The notes beneath the pieces are model-generated. The model saw nothing but the letters and a program-made list of their open reading frames with translations. It made no database searches and was not told the origin of the DNA. A program made the position numbers and the translations under genes. Below, in pieces: positions 59,939 through 64,000 of a DNA stretch of 64,000 bases (positions are counted from its first letter, which is position 1; each line of letters opens with the position of its first letter). The stretch comes from Lactuca virosa (Eukaryota > Streptophyta > Magnoliopsida > Asterales > Asteraceae), in NCBI GenBank assembly GCA_928212115.1, contig CAKMRJ010004445.1, positions 1,064,428 through 1,128,427 on the forward strand, written 5' to 3'.

Positions 59939-61399
59939 ATTACGGGTTGAGCTACGCAGTCAGCCGATAGCGGGGATGCCCCTTCCTGTGACCACAGTGT
60001 GCTATTTTCTGTGAAGAGCCGAAGGGATATGAGTTTCTGACTTGGAGGTAAACCCTGTGGGGTAGCAAGAGTGGTGACCTTTTCACCAGAGTAATTGGGC
60101 AGTATGTTTGATGTGAGGTATTATTTTACCAGGAAGGAGTCATTGGTGGGACTAAGATAGGTGAGAACAAGGAGGTGCCTTGTTGGGGGAAAAGTACTTT
60201 TATTAGCAGTTTCCGGTGGATAAAAGGAGTATATCGGGGCGGTGGCCCTCGTGGTCTATGTGGTGTATCGACAATGAGAATGAGGTCTGTGCTTTTATGA
60301 TTATTCCCAATTTGGGAGGAGGGTAGAGGGGTTAGAGTCGAAGTGCGTGAAAGGGCACTATTTGCAGATTAGAGACAGATTGGATTCAGAACAGTAGGGT
60401 TTCCGGCGGTGTGTCAGTCTGAGGCCTCTAGGTGACCAAAGGCAGTCACGTGGGGAGGATTCCGAGATTTTGTCAGGGACAGGATATTTGGAGATTGTTT
60501 GGTTCCCTTTGGGAAGGACCTGGGATGATTGCGTAATACGTTCAAGAGTCAAGAGTGACATGACTGGTGAGACAGTCTACTGCGTAGATTGTGGATGTGC
60601 CAATTGGTGATTGTTCGAACCCTGAGTAGGGGAGAACTGGTTTTCCAGTAAAGGGATCCGTGATCCATTCATGGGCAGTCAGAGAAATGGTTATGGAAAT
60701 CTACGGTGCGGATGCATGAGCCCTGAGTTAGTGGAGGATGAGGCGAGGTGCTAGACGGGAAGATGTATGAGTTTGATATTTAAGAAAGGATGAGTGGATC
60801 CATGGCAAGTGGCCGTGGATTGGAGAAATCATTGTGACCTGGGATTTTCGGGATTGGAATATGTTGAGTTCGAGTGCGATCAGGGTCGATATGAGTAGTT
60901 TCTTATGGGTAGTGATTAAAAGAGGGGGAGCTTCGGGTTTTTGTCAACGTGTTCCGAGCCATTGACGATGCCTTTGTGTTTCCAATTGGGAGATGGAATA
61001 CTCTGAGATTCGAGTGGTGCGAGAGGAAGATCAGTTGTGAGATTCTGAAAGAGCAATGCGGTATACGAGTATGGTGCCGTAAGTATGAGATCTGTGGTTT
61101 GGGTAAAACATCATGAGATTCTGTGATAGTGTACCGAGGTATCCGGTTATGATGTACTTAATTCCAGATTATTTTGAGTTCTGAGTTAAGAGATGGCAAG
61201 CGGTGTAGCAAGTATCTATGGTTCCAGCGGGAGCTCTTCGACTGATTGATGTCAAAAGAGATTATTTAAGAATGAGAATTGCAATGAGAAAAGGAGTTCT
61301 GTCATGACAGTTGCCGTCAGGAGTAGTGATATTTACTTTTGGATGGTGTGTGCATCTATTTATGTTGGGCCGCAGAACATGGGTTAATGGATGCAGAGT
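59939..61399 (+). repeat. 1461-bp tandem duplication, second copy
   Basis: Second copy, ending GATGCAGAGTA like the first. LARD 1 has room for only one copy of this unit. Confidence 0.95.
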
Positions 61400-61410
61400 A
61401 TGGCGTCGAC

Positions 61411-61602
61411 AAGAGGGTGTTGTGATGCTACGGGGAGCCGTAGTACTCACTAGTCAGCGAAAGGGTGGTGTGATGCTACAGGGAGCCGTATTACTCACTA
61501 GTCAGCGAAAGGGTGTCGTGATGCTACGGGGAGTCGTAGTACGCACTAGTCAGCAAGAGGGTGTTGCGATGCTACGGGGAGCCGTAGTATTCACTAGTCA
61601 GA
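61411..61602. repeat. 48-bp hairpin minisatellite, four units
   Basis: GATGCTACGGGGAGCCGTAG recurs at 61424, 61472, 61520 and 61568. Each unit holds a CTACGG/CCGTAG hairpin around GGAG. Related to 24531-24880. Confidence 0.93.
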
Positions 61603-62726
61603 ATATGGCGCAAAGGAGTTCTTAGGCTTGGGTAGCCTTACCGTTTGAGTCTTCGGGAGTCTGGTTTCCGAACCAAGGGCGAGACGGGGGTCTCCGTGTC
61701 AGTTGGGAATTGATATATCCCAGGTTGAGTGGGGATTGTCGTAATCGAAAGGAATTGGGGAAAAGGTGTGCGCTTAAATTCGTGAAGCTTGGGTCATGAG
61801 TGGAGTACCAGATTGAAATTGAGTGATTCCAAGCCTGCTGTTGAATCAGACTCTCGAGCTTGAGTCTGGATTCGTTCGTGTGTTGAGTAGGCGAGATGAG
61901 GTTTCGGTTTTGTAGATGGGTTTTATTTTGAGGAATATTGATCTCCATCTGATTTATTTGACCGTAGTTGGCCAGTTTCGTTGGTATGAGAATACTCGCA
62001 AGGCGCATGGAACCAGTGGGTGGAAGATGACCAAGGGACGGAAGCGAGATGATTTCAGATGAGTTGTAGCACCCGCTTGGGATAAAGTGAACTTTGTGAC
62101 TTGTGTGTCGCGATGAGATGAGATAGTCATCGTGAGAAGGAAGTTGGTGAGACGTTTTGGTTTGCAATGACTAACCGTTGGAGGTTCATCTTTTGGGTCG
62201 GGAGCTGACCTGTTGCTCAGTATTGAAAGGGAAATCTGAGAGGAAGTTGGGGATTATGTCTATGGGAGTCAGAGGATACTTCCAAGTGAGTGTGGTCTTT
62301 TCTTGTGTTTGAGGTCAGATTTTTGGGATTTATTCTTTCCGATAAGTTCTGATAGTTTTTCAGGTGATGGGTCATTATGGGTTATGACCTTTCCATTCCT
62401 CTTGAGTTCGGCCAGGATCGATTAGAGAATCAGAGTTGATAGAGTGTTCTTAGAGTCTGTTAATCGATGAGAAATTAACATGATATTTTGCGAGGGTGGT
62501 CTGACAGGGAGACAGACCACTAGAGTTTTCAAGTTCGGAAAGAGTCAGATCGAGTACTGCAGCGGCAGTTGGGTCTGTCCTTCTTCGGGGTCGGGAGTTC
62601 ATGTTGGGATCAGGTGTCTTTGGAAGAGATTGTTGTATGATAAGAGGTCCTTTTGGTGGTGCTTTTCGGATTATCGGTTCGATCTATGTGTTAATAAGGA
62701 GCGATTTCGAGGGCGAAATCTAATTC
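61603..62726 (+). other. LARD 2 internal sequence, 3' part
   Basis: No intact coding region. Only the last 60 bases resemble the end of a chromovirus polyprotein. Confidence 0.7.
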
Positions 62727-62740
62727 AAGTGGGGGAGAAT
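62727..62740 (+). other. Polypurine tract of LARD 2
   Basis: AAGTGGGGGAGAAT adjoining the 3' LTR. Confidence 0.88.
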
Positions 62741-63145
62741 TGTAACATCCTGAAATTTAGGTATATCTCTTTAATCCTTCTTCTTTTCCAAGTTGTCAAA
62801 ATTAGCCCAAAATAGAAGATGGTGACGAGTGGGTACGTTGGGCGTACTGAAGAGTACGTTGCGCGTACCCATGGGCGTGCCTTTGTCGCGGACTCTACCC
62901 AGGTACGCTGGGCGTACCTTAGCTTACGCTGGGCGTAATGGGCCCAGATTCAAAACCCTAAATGAAACATGAGCACTATAAAAGGAACGCTATAGCCCCC
63001 ATCCCAGCCACCATTTTACAGAGAGTGAAACCCTAAGAGAGACAAACCTTCGTTCTAAGCTTGTGTGTATGTTTTGAGCTTCAAAGTATCATTGTGTGCT
63101 TGTGAAGAAGAAGAGAGGGCCATTGTGGAAGCTGGAGTTGGAGTG
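62741..63145 (+). repeat. 3' LTR of LARD 2, first 405 bases
   Basis: Matches 55286-55690 closely. It breaks off where a new LTR begins at 63146. Confidence 0.93.
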
Positions 63146-64000
63146 TGTAACAAATCGTTATTTCAAACCTATGTAATAGTATAGGTCAATGTGTAGTTCT
63201 TTTTATAATAATAAAGAGAAATTTTAGCATAATGTGCATATTTACATAATTGACCCTCAAAAATAAATTATTTAGCAATCTCGATTGGGATTAACCAAGT
63301 GATAGAGATTTTAACAAGGTTTCCAAAAACATAAAGAGCACTAAAATCCGTGTTATAACGAAGAAGTTATGACCAATCGAAAATCCACGACAAAACCGGC
63401 AAAACACTATTCAGTGTAAAAACTGAATTTTCGATAAAAGACTTTTTAGCTTTAACAATCTAAATGAAAGTTGTAGTTTATGTTAAACCGAGAACTTTCA
63501 TAAAAAGAACGGAAAAATCTGACTTCGTATAAGGAAGTTATGATTTTTCTAAGTTTCAGTATAGGAGTGTACAGCTAAAAACTCGAAATAAAGATCGAGC
63601 CATTTTTAGCCGACACAACCTAAACGAGAATTGAAGGTCTCGTCGGTAGTAGTACAACGGTAAAAAGACAGACAAAAACGGACGTCGTATGAAGAAGTTA
63701 TGAATTTTTAGCGGATTCCCGTCCTGGTATGTTTAAAATAATAATATTAAAAATAAAGTCAAAATTAGCCGACGAAGTCTAAACGAGGTCCACTTAGAAC
63801 CCATGCATGGCACCTCCTGATTGGACTGCAGCCGAGGTCCACTTAGAAGCGAACAGCTTCGCATGAAGACACCCCGGAGACACCTCTCGCACACACCGCG
63901 GACACCCTCCTTCGCACGTGGCCTCTTCCCATTGGACCGAGGTTTGGTCCAATCCGAGCCAGCCAGCAGCGAGCCTCCGGTCCGAAGAAATCCCCTCCCT
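63146..64000 (+). repeat. 5' part of a further LTR, running off the window
   Basis: Starts TGTAACAAATCG inside the LARD 2 LTR. It has three copies of a module ending GAAGTTATGA (near 63358, 63530 and 63695) and GGTCCACTTAGAA twice near 63790 and 63836. The element type cannot be told from the LTR alone. Confidence 0.7.

Larger units (their letters stand above)
55286..63145 (+). mobile_element. LARD-type non-autonomous Gypsy element 2, plus strand
   Basis: 5' LTR 55286-56965, primer-binding site, 5.8 kb of internal sequence without gag or pol, purine tract, and the first 405 bases of the 3' LTR. The internal end reads RFRGRNLIQVGEN, which resembles the tail of a chromovirus polyprotein and hints at the autonomous partner. 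Same family as LARD 1, but larger because of a 1461-bp tandem duplication. Confidence 0.88.

Noticed and set aside
61311..62167. Frames of 104 and 181 codons on opposite strands near the end of LARD 2
   Set aside because: No recognisable domain, not conserved in LARD 1, and partly minisatellite.

Overview
The window is plant nuclear DNA, almost certainly from a eudicot. The palindrome-bearing long terminal repeats (LTRs) resemble what I remember from lettuce-type Asteraceae, but that placement rests on memory. About 85% of the window is LTR retrotransposon sequence. I recognise only two host genes, both in a roughly 10 kb island at 38.45-48.40 kb.

Left stack (1-38.45 kb). Elements sit inside one another. 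A young minus-strand Tekay-like chromovirus (4051-15249, TSD TAGTT on both sides) interrupts the reverse transcriptase of an older plus-strand chromovirus (1-18216). The older one sits in a decayed minus-strand Ty1/Copia element (18217-24530). That element sits in the 48-bp minisatellite of a coding-free Gypsy-type LARD (24531-29615, minus). The LARD sits in the RNase H end of a plus-strand Copia (29616-33051), which also carries a 1.7 kb solo LTR with TSD ACAAG. Further right are the right-hand remains of progressively outer LTRs (33052-38453). Most left halves must lie outside the window.

Gene island. A nine-exon PhoD-like metallophosphoesterase (38976-41762, plus) converges on an eight-exon DUF547 protein with an N-terminal leucine-zipper-like segment (46001-43123, minus). 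Both models splice with GT-AG introns and keep one frame from ATG to stop (442 and 453 residues). The flanks hold AT-rich sequence and small tandem duplications.

Right stack (48.40-64 kb). Three 5' LTR fragments follow one another (48403, 49289, 50076). Next comes a broken SIRE-like Copia on the minus strand with its own solo LTR (51267-52825). Then comes a second LARD of the same family as the first (55286-63145, plus), whose 3' LTR is cut by another LTR running off the window (63146 onward).

Beyond ordinary decay, four things stand out. (1) A leader block of about 145 nt, bounded by a GTCTTACC/GGTAAGAC stem, occurs between primer-binding site and gag in both the Gypsy and the Copia minus-strand elements. 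(2) The Copia at 18-23 kb is packed with short inverted repeats, including hairpins with one constant 15-nt loop and different stems. (3) Related LTRs carry one of two palindromic motif types at two separate places, and both places switch type together. (4) The LARD family has two hairpin minisatellites conserved between copies. All comparisons were made by eye; no identities or folding energies were computed.
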